Shown here piece after piece: positions 37,225 to 46,547 of a stretch of DNA of 64,000 nt. This DNA is from Leadbetterella lacunae. GTDB lineage: Bacteria > Bacteroidota > Bacteroidia > Cytophagales > Spirosomataceae. The position numbers and the translations under genes are program-made. A model generated the notes under the pieces. It worked only from the letters and a program-made list of their open reading frames with translations. It ran no database searches and had not been told where the DNA came from. Numbering within the stretch: the first letter of the stretch is position 1; each line of letters opens with the position of its first letter. Where the stretch lies: the NCBI RefSeq assembly GCF_042649125.1, contig NZ_JBHRYQ010000001.1, positions 3,162,001-3,226,000 of the forward strand, read 5' to 3'.

Positions 37225-38806
37225 AACTACCATTAATTTTCCAATTCACTCAAAAAATAACAATCAGAAGATGATCCAGCAAGCCCGATATTTAATTAAT
37301 GAAAATTTCAAAACAATCCCGTTTGTTGAGGTTATTTTACCTTATACAGAAAGTTTAATAATTAATCCTGATTTACAATTATCAATCTTGGTAATGGATA
37401 AATTAAAACACAAATTATTGGAAGAGTTAAGCTCTACTGCAGAGGTTACTTTGCAAACAAAATTGGAAAATTTTATTGAGAATGGAAATTCTAATTTCGA
37501 TGAATTTATAAAGACAATAAATTTGTCTTTGGTAAGAGATTATCCTGTTTTAGATAAAATTCTAATGATTAAAACCAATAATTTTTCAAAACATATTGAA
37601 AACATCTTTACCCGTTTTCAAGAGGATATTGAAAAATTAAAAACTAAGTTTAACTTAGGTAAAATTAAAATTGTTGATATTGATACAGGCCTAGGGGATG
37701 GTCATAATGGTGAAGGTACCGCTTTATTACATTTATCGGATGGTACAAAGCTAATATACAAACCGAGAAATATTGGTATAACCAATTCTTATAACTCTTT
37801 TATTGATTGGGTTAATCTTAAACTAAAAACAGACCTAAAAACTTTTAAAATTGTGGATTGTGTGAATTATGGATGGATAGAATTTGTAAGAAGTGAAAAA
37901 TTAAATTCAGATGAAGATTTAAAAGAATATTACTTTAAATCTGGAATATTATTAGCGGTTACTTTACTTTTAGGTAGCAAGGATTGTCATCATGAAAATG
38001 TAATTGCATCAGGGAATAATCCTGTAATGATTGATCATGAAACTATTATTCAGCCCTTTTTTGAAGACCAATCTTTTCGGACTTGGGATTTTCAACATAA
38101 AATACCTCCTTTTTCAGTTTTAGAAAGTTTTTTAATCATAAATCCAAACTCAGGAACACCTATAGATATTGTTGGATATGGAGTGAATGGGAATATTGAA
38201 GTATCGGAACTAGTGAAAACATTTATAAACTCAAATACAATAAATTCGAAAAGAACAACTCGCTTCACAACAAGAAAAATAGTAGACAAAAATATTCCTG
38301 TCTTAGATGGTACATACATTTTTGCAAATGATTACAAAGAACAATTCATTAATGGTTTTTCTTCTGCCTACGATATGTTTTTCAACTCAAAAGATGAATT
38401 AAAGTTTAGTAATTCCCCATTACATCTTTTTAACAACAATGAGGTTCGTTACGTTTGGCGACCAACTTTTGTATACTTCAAAATTTTAAAATATATGAGA
38501 TTACCTGCTTTCATGTCAAGTTTTGAAGAATTTACCAAAAAACTGCGATTCTTATTATCGAAAGCATTTCAAGGAGGCAATATGGAAAAGTTCAAGTTTA
38601 TCCTTGATTTTGAAATGAAGCAAATGCTCAATGGAGACATACCAATTTTTACTCTTGGCAGTCAAAATAATTATTTAGAAAGTGAAAATGCTTTAAAAGT
38701 ATTTGAAAAAAATTGCATGGAAAATATTTTTCATAGAATTGACTTACTTTCCATAGAACATAAAGATGAACAGTTGATCTATATTAATAGATGGCTGAAT
38801 ATGTGA
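37217..38806 (+). CDS. stand-alone LanM-type dehydratase domain (DUF4135), no cyclase
   Basis: A 529-residue protein equivalent to the dehydratase half of class II LanM enzymes, which phosphorylate Ser/Thr with ATP and then eliminate phosphate. Kinase-like residues are visible: the Lys in LIYKPRNIG, SKDCHHENVIASG and MIDHETIIQP. Late dehydratase-domain blocks are also present (VDKNIPVLDGTY, YVWRPTFVYFKILKYM, LNGDIPIF). It stops at INRWLNM, just where the LanC-like cyclase would begin. The TTG start at 37217 overlaps the methyltransferase stop; ATG 37271 is an alternative. A second dehydratase type beside a complete LanB is unusual. Confidence 0.85.
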   Translation: MIKTTINFPIHSKNNNQKMIQQARYLINENFKTIPFVEVILPYTESLIINPDLQLSILVMDKLKHKLLEELSSTAEVTLQTKLENFIENGNSNFDEFIKTINLSLVRDYPVLDKILMIKTNNFSKHIENIFTRFQEDIEKLKTKFNLGKIKIVDIDTGLGDGHNGEGTALLHLSDGTKLIYKPRNIGITNSYNSFIDWVNLKLKTDLKTFKIVDCVNYGWIEFVRSEKLNSDEDLKEYYFKSGILLAVTLLLGSKDCHHENVIASGNNPVMIDHETIIQPFFEDQSFRTWDFQHKIPPFSVLESFLIINPNSGTPIDIVGYGVNGNIEVSELVKTFINSNTINSKRTTRFTTRKIVDKNIPVLDGTYIFANDYKEQFINGFSSAYDMFFNSKDELKFSNSPLHLFNNNEVRYVWRPTFVYFKILKYMRLPAFMSSFEEFTKKLRFLLSKAFQGGNMEKFKFILDFEMKQMLNGDIPIFTLGSQNNYLESENALKVFEKNCMENIFHRIDLLSIEHKDEQLIYINRWLNM

Positions 38807-39113
38807 TTTTTTTTTGATTCTTCTAAATCATTTAAAAATAAATCAATAGACAATCAAAAATAAATGACTTTTTAGTCGAAATTCAGCAAGTCGGTGTATA
38901 AAATTTGAAAGTGATTATTAAAGAAACCGATTTGTGCATATTCAAAGAAAAAACACTAAATTAATTGCTGTCGAGAAAAAGAAAGCAGAGCAAAAAAATT
39001 GACTACAATAGTTTGCTTAAAGTTGTAGATTAGTGAAGAATATTCAATGGCCAACAGGTTTTTATAAGATAAAAAAACAAATGTCTGTTCAACAATTTTG
39101 TTAACTATTATCT
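38807..39113. other. intergenic region before the second glycosyltransferase
   Basis: A 307-bp A+T-rich stretch between the LanM-like gene and the next plus-strand gene. I see no ORF, strong hairpin or -7 box in it beyond ordinary A/T runs. Confidence 0.5.
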
Positions 39114-40460
39114 ATGAAAAAAAAAGCTTTATTTATTCCAGCTTCAATCAGAAGTCACATATTACCTTCTTTTTACTTGGCTGATATGCTCTCAATAGAT
39201 TTTGAGGTTACTTATGCAGTAACTGATAAAGTATTAGCTGAGTCTGCTCACAAAAACGGATTCAAAACTTGCAAAATCTCAAGATTTAAAGCAGGTTGTA
39301 ATAATGAAAAATACTTTATCCTAGACCAAAGGAAGAATGCAAGTTTTCTAACGATACTTAAATGTTATTTTAAAAATGAATTGTACTGGAAACGTAAAAA
39401 TGAGATCGATGAGTTACTAGAACAAGTAAAACCAGATGTTGTATTAGTTGATGTTTACTGTAGCACTGATTTTTTATTTCTTTATTTACATTCAAAAAAA
39501 ATAAAAATAGCGTTTTTTAATCCAATGCCATCAACCTATAATGTTGAGGGTTATCCAAGTGTTGATGATAATGTTTGGTTGAAAGATAATAACAAATATT
39601 CTACAAATAAATCCATAAAACTATCAGAGTTAATAATGTCTCCACAAAATGCAATCCTTAAATGGGTTTCAGAAAAACAAATGCAAAAACTGATAAGATG
39701 GAGCAAGATCCCATCAGAACACAGTCTCATTGAAAATAAATTTATTAAAGCCTTTAAGAATATACCTGAATTATTACTTCTTCCTCTTGAATTTGAGTTT
39801 TCTCCAGCAATTAAAAAAGATTATCAACATTACTTGGGGCTTAGCCAACATGAAAATAGAGTAGATACTGAATTAGATAGTGCTTTTGATGAAAAATGGG
39901 AAGGTGTTTTAGAAAAAAAACATGAAGGAAGTAAAATAGTCTATTGCAGCTTTGGGACATTTTTCGAGAATGCTCATCCACGATTACTAGATTTTATTAA
40001 TATGGTATTGGAAGTTATAGATTCTATTCCAAATGTTTTTTTAGTTTGTTCTGTAAATAGATATGTAGTTCAGACACTATATGCACAACACAGAGTATTT
40101 AAAAATGCTGCATTTTTTTACAAGGTACCCCAACTTCAGGTTCTGAAAATCGCTGATTTATTTATTACCCATGGAGGTCTAGGAGGAATAAAAGAAAGTA
40201 TATATTATAAAGTGCCTATGTTGGTTTATCCTCTTGATATACATTATGATCAATGTGGAAATGCTTTAAAAGTTGAACATCATGGCATTGGACTGAAAGG
40301 TAATTTTATGTACGAACAAAAAAACTATATGCAGGCAAAAGTAAAAAAACTACTGTATGATATAAGTTTCAAGATAAAAATAAATGAATTCAGGGCTAAT
40401 ATTAATACTGTATATACCAATAAATATCATGAAGACTTACTAAACAAGATATTAGCATGA
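39114..40460 (+). CDS. GT1-like UDP-glycosyltransferase 2
   Basis: A 448-residue GT-B glycosyltransferase of the UGT type. The N-terminal acceptor side is MKKKALFIPASIRSHILPSF, and the C-terminal donor-binding region has IVYCSFGTFFENAHPRL and the signature FITHGGLGGIKESIYYKVPMLVYPL with DQCGNALKVEHHGIG. It is distinct from glycosyltransferase 1 in length and motif. Its 3' end overlaps the VKOR fusion start (ATGA-type overlap, 40457-40460). It likely decorates a RiPP core or extends the first sugar. Confidence 0.85.
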   Translation: MKKKALFIPASIRSHILPSFYLADMLSIDFEVTYAVTDKVLAESAHKNGFKTCKISRFKAGCNNEKYFILDQRKNASFLTILKCYFKNELYWKRKNEIDELLEQVKPDVVLVDVYCSTDFLFLYLHSKKIKIAFFNPMPSTYNVEGYPSVDDNVWLKDNNKYSTNKSIKLSELIMSPQNAILKWVSEKQMQKLIRWSKIPSEHSLIENKFIKAFKNIPELLLLPLEFEFSPAIKKDYQHYLGLSQHENRVDTELDSAFDEKWEGVLEKKHEGSKIVYCSFGTFFENAHPRLLDFINMVLEVIDSIPNVFLVCSVNRYVVQTLYAQHRVFKNAAFFYKVPQLQVLKIADLFITHGGLGGIKESIYYKVPMLVYPLDIHYDQCGNALKVEHHGIGLKGNFMYEQKNYMQAKVKKLLYDISFKIKINEFRANINTVYTNKYHEDLLNKILA

Positions 40461-42067
40461 CACTATCAATTAACGAACTAAATACGTTGGGAGTCATTAA
40501 ACGACTTTTTAGTCTTAAAAATGTAAAAGTAACATCCTCAAGCTTAATGAACAAGATTGTAGAGGAACCGACTTTCCCTAGTTTGATGTCTTTAAGCAAT
40601 ATTCTTTCTGAATTTAATATTTTCAATGCACCTTTGGTGATTAATACGAAGCAATTAGGAAAAATACCACTTCCTGCTATTGCTCATTTTGAAAATGGTA
40701 ATGGTTACATATTAATTAATAGTGTTGACGTAGAAAATAATGAAATAGAGTGGTATCATGAACAGCAGGGAACGACAATAGAAAGCATAACAGAATTTTC
40801 CCATAAATGGCAAGGAGTTGTTTTGATAGCAAAACCCATTGAAGGTTTAGAAGAAGAAAATTATAAATCTAAATTGATCGCTGAGAAACTATCTAAACTT
40901 CGAACACCTTTTATCTCTGCTTCTTTAGCTATCATTTTAGGTTATTTAGTATTTAATAAAAATATATCATCAGGTCAAACGATAACTTTTTATGCCATTT
41001 TGTTTTTAAAAATTATAGGTTTGATATTATCTGCAATTCTTGTTCGATTGACTATAGACTCAGATAATAGTATAGAGGAAGGCTCTACTAAAGCAAAAAA
41101 ATTAAAAAATGATATTATCATAAGCCTTAATTTAGACAGTAGAAAAATAGTTGGTGAGCCTGTTTGGACTGAAATTGGACTAATCTATTTTATTTCTAGT
41201 TTAGCGACTTTATTGTTTTTAGACTCTGACCAAACATTAGTTTTTCTTAAATGGCTTAATCTATTAACAACACTTTACATAATATGGAGTTTGTATTATC
41301 AAATAGCAATATTAAAGAATTGGTGTTTAATATGTTTAGGGTCCTTAGCATTTGTTCTAACCGAATTTGCAACCTTATTTAATGTCCCTCTTTTTGATAA
41401 AAATATAAATCCTTTTTTGATAGGGCAAAACCTAATTTTAATCCTCCTAGTTGTGGTCTTTTGGGTATTTATTAAAAAGCATTTGTTTCACTCAGTTGTT
41501 AATGAAAATTTATTTCATGTACATAAAAAAATGAAATTTAATACTGAGTATGTAAAAGCAATGTATAGAGATAAGCAAACACTTCCCCCCATTTTTAAAG
41601 AGATGAAAACCGTCAATATTGGGAATGAAGAAGCTGAACATAATTTATTGGCTGTTTTAAACCCAAATTCCATTCTAAGTAAATTAAGATTTCTAGAATT
41701 ATTTGATCTATCCACAAAAAATCACAATATAAATATAAAAATTATACTTGTTCCAGATTCTCCTGAAGATCAAAGAGGAAAATCAATAATAAGACATATT
41801 TTGAGTATGGAAAATGAAGAAAAGAAATTGGCTTTAATTAATTTTTTTACATACGAAAAGGATATAAAAGGTTTTTTTAGTAACACAGAGGCTAACAATC
41901 CTGAAATTTATAATGCTTTAGAAGCAAATATGAATTGGGTTTTCTTAGCAAGAATTCCACTAATAAACCCAAGTATATTTTTTAACAAAAATTTATTCCC
42001 AGACACATATAAAATACATGAGATACCAAAACTTATAAGGATAATATCAAGTAAAAATCAGGTCTAA
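40457..42067 (+). CDS. VKOR-family membrane protein with C39-like and thioredoxin-like domains
   Basis: A 536-residue protein: an N-terminal C39-peptidase-like region (about 1-130, PTFPSLMSLSNILSEFNIFNAPL) without the catalytic Cys, five membrane helices of a vitamin K epoxide reductase-like domain (about 150-330) with the CxxC motif NWCLICLGSLAF, and a C-terminal thioredoxin-like domain (about 380-536) where CxxC is replaced by NPNSILSK. The periplasmic-loop Cys pair expected before WTEIGLIYFISS is also not visible. It belongs to a fusion family seen in Bacteroidota RiPP loci; its redox chemistry here may be partial. Confidence 0.78.
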   Translation: MTLSINELNTLGVIKRLFSLKNVKVTSSSLMNKIVEEPTFPSLMSLSNILSEFNIFNAPLVINTKQLGKIPLPAIAHFENGNGYILINSVDVENNEIEWYHEQQGTTIESITEFSHKWQGVVLIAKPIEGLEEENYKSKLIAEKLSKLRTPFISASLAIILGYLVFNKNISSGQTITFYAILFLKIIGLILSAILVRLTIDSDNSIEEGSTKAKKLKNDIIISLNLDSRKIVGEPVWTEIGLIYFISSLATLLFLDSDQTLVFLKWLNLLTTLYIIWSLYYQIAILKNWCLICLGSLAFVLTEFATLFNVPLFDKNINPFLIGQNLILILLVVVFWVFIKKHLFHSVVNENLFHVHKKMKFNTEYVKAMYRDKQTLPPIFKEMKTVNIGNEEAEHNLLAVLNPNSILSKLRFLELFDLSTKNHNINIKIILVPDSPEDQRGKSIIRHILSMENEEKKLALINFFTYEKDIKGFFSNTEANNPEIYNALEANMNWVFLARIPLINPSIFFNKNLFPDTYKIHEIPKLIRIISSKNQV

Positions 42068-42130
42068 TCTTATTATATATCATGCTTTCTGTTTTATTCT
42101 AAGAATTAAATGATTATCCTAAAAATAACC

Positions 42131-42236
42131 ATAAAATAGTTAATGTTAGCCATTATATCAAAGTAAAAATGACTAGCTTTCATTATTTATCTTTTTCTAA
42201 GATAGCATTAATTTTAGAGAGTTGTTTTTCATAACA
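42131..42236 (+). promoter_or_regulatory. upstream element A (shared with the AraC gene)
   Basis: About 105 bp upstream of the S9 peptidase gene that aligns with the upstream region of the AraC-type regulator (around 46366-46470). The core ATTTATCTTTTTCTAAGATAG holds the inverted repeat TATCTT-TTTCT-AAGATA at 42188-42204. It is likely a binding site for a common regulator. Confidence 0.6.
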
Positions 42237-42318
42237 TAATACAAAAAAACGCTCCTTTATAAAAAAAACATCTACAATTAAAAAAAACTAATAATATAAA
42301 ATTTCAAATAACACGTTA

Positions 42319-44592
42319 ATGAAAATGAAAAAAACAATCACACTAATTTTACTTATTTTTATAAGTATTTACAGCTACGCACAAGATTTTACCGGAGACT
42401 GGAAGGGCACAATAGAGGTGCAAGGCACCAAGGTGGAATTAATTTTTCACATTACAAATGGTAACGACGGATTAGCTACCACTTTAGATGTACCCATGCA
42501 AGGTGCAAGCGGTATACCCTTAGACAAAACAACGAGCGAGGCTAATGAAGTCACAATTTCATCTAGCAAAATGGGCATTACCTATGTTGGCAAATTAGAA
42601 AACAGCCAGCTTTTGGGTACATATAAACAGGGAGGTATGGAATTGCCGCTTAGTTTGGCCAAGTTTGAAAACAAATTGCCTGGCAATACCGCTTTGCCAA
42701 GTACTGAAGCAGAATTAAAGGCTCTAGCTGCTAAAGACCTAGGTAATTATAAATATAAAGTAGAAGACTATTTTGCTAAGCCAAAAGCATCTTCGTTCCA
42801 GCTTTCGCCAGATGGCAACTATATGTCCTACAAAGAAAAGGACGCTAATCTTAAAAACCACGTATATGTAAAAGACATAAAAACGGGCGAAATAAAAAAG
42901 GTAATAGAAGAAAAAGAAGAACTAATACGTGGGTATGGCTGGGTAAATAAGAGTCATTTAATTTATGTGATGGACAAAGGCGGAAACGAAAATTATCATT
43001 TGTTTTCAGTGAAAATTGATGGCACCAATAATAAAGAACTAACGCCTTTTGATGGTGTAAAAGTTGGCATTTTGGCATTTCTAAAAGAAGATCCTGAGCA
43101 TATTATTATTCAGATGAATAAGAATAATCCACAAATTAATGAGCCTTTTAAATTGAATGTGGAAACAGGTGAACTAGAACAACTCTTTACCAACAACGAC
43201 CCACAAAATCCTATTGCAGGTTATAATTTTGATAAAGAAGGGAAATTGAGGGGTTACTCAAAAATTAAAGATGGAATTTTTACCCAATACTATTATACGG
43301 TTGATGGAGGCAAAACTTTTAATCTATTGAAAGAACTTGCGATGGAAGAATCTTTTAGCATTTTAAGTTATAATTATGCTTCTGAAAATCCAGATGATGC
43401 CTATGTGGCCACTAACCTTAATTCTGATAAAACTGAAATTCAGTTGTACGATTTAAAACTAAATAAGCCTATAAAAACAGTTTTTTCAAACCCAGAATAT
43501 GATGTAAGCGGAATTTCTTTATCTAGAAACAGAAACTACGAAGTTGCTTATTTTTCATATGAAGGTGAAAAATCAGTTGTGATTCCACAAAGTGCATATT
43601 TTAAAAAATTGGATAAGACAATCAGTAAGCAATTTCCGAACTACCAATATATAATCGCTGACTATACAGATGATGAGTCTATGTATCTCATAGCTCTTAC
43701 AAGCGATAAGTTGGTCGGGAAATATTATACCTATGATTCGAAGAAAAACGAATTTAAATTTCTGTATGATTTAATGCCTCAATTAAAAGAGGAAGACATG
43801 GCCGAAATGCGTCCTATAACCTTTAAAAGTAGAGACGGTAAAACAATACATGGTTATATAACATTACCAAAAGCGGCTTTAGAGGGTAAAAAAGTCCCTT
43901 TAATTGTAAATCCTCATGGTGGGCCACAAGGTATTAGAGATCATTGGGGCTTCAATCCTGAAACACAATTGTTTGCAAGTAGAGGCTACGCTACTTTACA
44001 AGTAAACTTTAGAATTTCGGGGGGGTATGGTAAAGAGTTTTTTAAGTCTGGCTTTAAGCAAATAGGTAGAAAACTAATGGACGATGTGGAAGATGGTTTA
44101 CAATATTCTATCGACCAAGGCTGGGTAGACAAAGAAAAAGTGGCCATTTATGGTGCAAGTCATGGCGGTTATGCTGTCTTGAGAGGAATGGAAAAAACGC
44201 CTGATTTATATACTTGTGGCGTAGACTATGTAGGCGTTTCTAATATCTTTACGTTTATGAACTCTATGCCTGCATATTGGAAGCCTTACCTAAAAATGAT
44301 CAAAGAAATATGGTATGATATTGAAGATCCAAAAGAAGAAGCTATTGCAAAAGAAGTTTCACCTGTTTATCACATAGATGCTATTAAAAAACCACTGTTT
44401 GTAATTCAAGGAGGAAACGACCCAAGAGTAAACATCAACGAATCGGATCAGATTGTAGAAGGGTTACGTAAAAAGGGATTTGAAGTGCCTTATATGGTAA
44501 AATACAATGAAGGACACGGATTTGGCAAAGAAGAAAACCAAGTAGAATTGTACAAAACTATGCTAGGTTTCTTGGCCGTAAATTTAAAATAA
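42319..44592 (+). CDS. S9-family prolyl-oligopeptidase-like serine peptidase
   Basis: A secreted or periplasmic peptidase of 757 residues: signal peptide (1-22, ending SYAQ), an N-terminal lipocalin-like beta domain (DFTGDWKGTIEVQGTKVEL, about 23-125), a beta-propeller region (150-500) and an alpha/beta hydrolase domain with Ser in IYGASHGGYAVL, Asp in IQGGNDPRVN and His in NEGHGFG. In class III lanthipeptide systems an S9 enzyme removes leaders, so a maturation role is plausible, though C39 is also available here. Many S9 enzymes are general peptidases. It ends in a strong terminator and shares an upstream element with the AraC gene. Confidence 0.9.
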   Translation: MKMKKTITLILLIFISIYSYAQDFTGDWKGTIEVQGTKVELIFHITNGNDGLATTLDVPMQGASGIPLDKTTSEANEVTISSSKMGITYVGKLENSQLLGTYKQGGMELPLSLAKFENKLPGNTALPSTEAELKALAAKDLGNYKYKVEDYFAKPKASSFQLSPDGNYMSYKEKDANLKNHVYVKDIKTGEIKKVIEEKEELIRGYGWVNKSHLIYVMDKGGNENYHLFSVKIDGTNNKELTPFDGVKVGILAFLKEDPEHIIIQMNKNNPQINEPFKLNVETGELEQLFTNNDPQNPIAGYNFDKEGKLRGYSKIKDGIFTQYYYTVDGGKTFNLLKELAMEESFSILSYNYASENPDDAYVATNLNSDKTEIQLYDLKLNKPIKTVFSNPEYDVSGISLSRNRNYEVAYFSYEGEKSVVIPQSAYFKKLDKTISKQFPNYQYIIADYTDDESMYLIALTSDKLVGKYYTYDSKKNEFKFLYDLMPQLKEEDMAEMRPITFKSRDGKTIHGYITLPKAALEGKKVPLIVNPHGGPQGIRDHWGFNPETQLFASRGYATLQVNFRISGGYGKEFFKSGFKQIGRKLMDDVEDGLQYSIDQGWVDKEKVAIYGASHGGYAVLRGMEKTPDLYTCGVDYVGVSNIFTFMNSMPAYWKPYLKMIKEIWYDIEDPKEEAIAKEVSPVYHIDAIKKPLFVIQGGNDPRVNINESDQIVEGLRKKGFEVPYMVKYNEGHGFGKEENQVELYKTMLGFLAVNLK

Positions 44593-44664
44593 GTCGTTTT
44601 TTAACAAATTAGATTTTCCTTTTTTTTGAAATATACTAATCGCTTATTTAGAAAAAATGTTATT

Positions 44665-44707
44665 AAAGAGAAAAACTCGACGCATTGCTACGGTTTTTCT
44701 CTTTTTT
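44665..44707 (+). terminator. intrinsic terminator after the S9 peptidase
   Basis: AAAGAGAAAAAC / GTTTTTCTCTTT, 12-bp arms around a 16-base loop followed by a T-run, about 70 bp behind the S9 stop codon. Confidence 0.85.
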
Positions 44708-44961
44708 ATTTTCCCTATTTCAAACTTTAAAATCGCCATTTAATAATTTTCTCAAAGCGTTTATTTGTTGATCCTAAAAAGTTACAATACTCAGAAATTA
44801 CTCAAAGCCGCTTTTTTAACTATACCAACCTAACATATCCGCCAATTATTTATTGGCTTAAATTGGGTCTACTAAATGTCAATTAAATATCTATAAACAA
44901 TCCATTACCTGATAGGTCGATTAAAACTTGGACACAAAACTAAGTTAACAATTAATTAGAT

Positions 44962-45276
44962 TTGTGTATGTCAAAGCATCGAAAAACATGGTCGCCAACA
45001 GAGAAGGAGAAAATAGTTCTTCATTCTATTCAACATGGCGTTAGTGAAGCTTCCAGGGAGTTTGGGGTTTCATCAGTGAGTATTTACAATTGGAAAGAGA
45101 AGTTAGAGCATCTAGGCAAAAGTGGTTTGCAATCGGGAGCGATGACTGACTCGGAGCGAGAGCTAAAGTTGTTACGTCGTGAAAATGAAGCTCTAAAAAG
45201 AATTGTGGCTGAGAAAGAATTAGCTATTCAGATTAAGGATTCCCTTTTAAAAAAAAGTCAATCAATAAAGAAATGA
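44962..45276 (+). CDS. IS3-family transposase OrfA
   Basis: A 104-residue DNA-binding subunit with a helix-turn-helix (KEKIVLHSIQHGVSEASREF and VSSVSIYNWKEKLEHLG) and a C-terminal leucine-zipper-like coil (LKLLRRENEALKRIVAEKEL). Its stop overlaps the orfB start (ATGA at 45273). Confidence 0.88.
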   Translation: MCMSKHRKTWSPTEKEKIVLHSIQHGVSEASREFGVSSVSIYNWKEKLEHLGKSGLQSGAMTDSERELKLLRRENEALKRIVAEKELAIQIKDSLLKKSQSIKK

Positions 45277-46194
45277 AAATCATGGTAATTGATGAGTTTT
45301 TGGAGCAAGGTAAGCCTAAACACTTGGTATTGAAACATGCTGGACTATCAAGAAGTAGCTATTATTATTCCTCTACTGGGACTAAACCGGGTAAAAGGGC
45401 ATCTCGATTTGTATACGACATTGAGGATAATAAGCATGACTTAAGTTATGTGATAAAAGAAATCAAAACAGTATTAAATGGAGAGTTCGTTGATTATGGC
45501 TATTACAAAACATATAGTTACTTAAACCATGAAAAAGGCTTGAAAATTGGGGCTTATAGAACTTATAAGCTTATGAAAGAGCATAATTTATTAAAATTTC
45601 AACGAAGTAAATCTAAAAAGACAAATAGGAATTGGGTAAAAGATTTGGTTCCAAACGTTCAAAGTGAATTTAGCTTTTTAGAGTTTGATATTAAATATGT
45701 TTACATTCAAGGAACGCACTCAAACGCACAAGTATTGACGATTTTAGACGTATATTCAAGATGGCAATTAGGACAATATATAGCAAATTCAATTAAATCA
45801 GAAGATGTAATTAACCTATTCGAGCAGGTTTTTGATACTTATCCTATGCCTCAACAATTTATCGTCAGAAATGATAACGGATCACACGGGGGCGACCTTT
45901 CGCTTTGAAGCAACAATTGTACAAGAGTACTTAAGAAAAAAGGGCGTTATTCAGGAGTTTACCAAACCTGCAACACCAGAACAAAATGCTCATATTGAGT
46001 CTTATCATTCAATTATGGAAAGTGCTGTTTGTCAGCGATTTGAATTTGAAAATATAGTAGACTTTAAACAAACAATGACGAGATGGAAGAAATTTTATAA
46101 TTTCGAAAGAATTCATGGCGGATTAGGCTACAAAAGCCCAAGTAAATTCCTCCAATCAATTGGTGTCAAAATTGACCCAAAATGGGAAAAGTAA
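45273..46194 (+). pseudogene. IS3-family transposase OrfB, frameshifted
   Basis: The DDE integrase core is split. Upstream frame 45273-45908 carries the first Asp (FLEFDIKYVYIQG) and second Asp (VRNDNGSH), then goes out of frame and stops at 45908. Downstream frame, up to 46194, continues RFEATIVQEYLRKKGVIQEF and the final Glu block QNAHIESYHSIMES. Removing 16 bp at 45885-45900 restores a continuous RNDNGSRFEATIVQEYL, so a 16-bp insertion is the simplest cause. The copy is presumably immobile unless helped in trans. Confidence 0.82.
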
Positions 46195-46547
46195 ATTAAT
46201 TATCGTGTCCAAGTATTTGCGTTTAAGACAATTATTATGGTTCATTTTGTGAACGTCATGGGATTATAAATACGCATACTTTAACACTAAAAACAGGCTC
46301 TTTTTTTTAGCACGAATTACCTTAACTGCGTAAACTCAAAAAAACACTTGTTATAATATCTACCATCATATAGTTAATATTCATCATAGTTGCTATACAA
46401 AAACGATAGCCTTTCACTATTTATCTTTTTCTAAGATAGTATTTACTTTACAGTGTTGTTTCTGACAAAAGAAGTAGATATAAATTCAATACTAAACAGG
46501 GTACTAAACCTGAGTAGAATTGACTGACTTAACAAGCTTCCATTTTA
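46195..46547. promoter_or_regulatory. IS right end and upstream element B of the AraC gene
   Basis: A 353-bp non-coding stretch: the right IS end (46205-46214), then a region (about 46366-46470) that aligns with the upstream region of the S9 peptidase gene. The inverted repeat TATCTT-TTTCT-AAGATA is at 46422-46438. Confidence 0.6.

Larger units (their letters stand above)
44926..46214 (+). mobile_element. IS3-family insertion sequence
   Basis: About 1.29 kb bounded by ACTTGGACAC (44926-44935) and its inverse GTGTCCAAGT (46205-46214). It encodes an IS3-type orfA and a broken orfB. No clear target-site duplication was recognised at the flanks. It lies between the S9 peptidase and the AraC-type regulator genes. 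Confidence 0.85.

Noticed and set aside
44921..46219. Target-site duplication of the IS3 element
   Set aside because: Flanking bases TTAAA (left) and ATTTG (right) do not match, so no duplication can be claimed.
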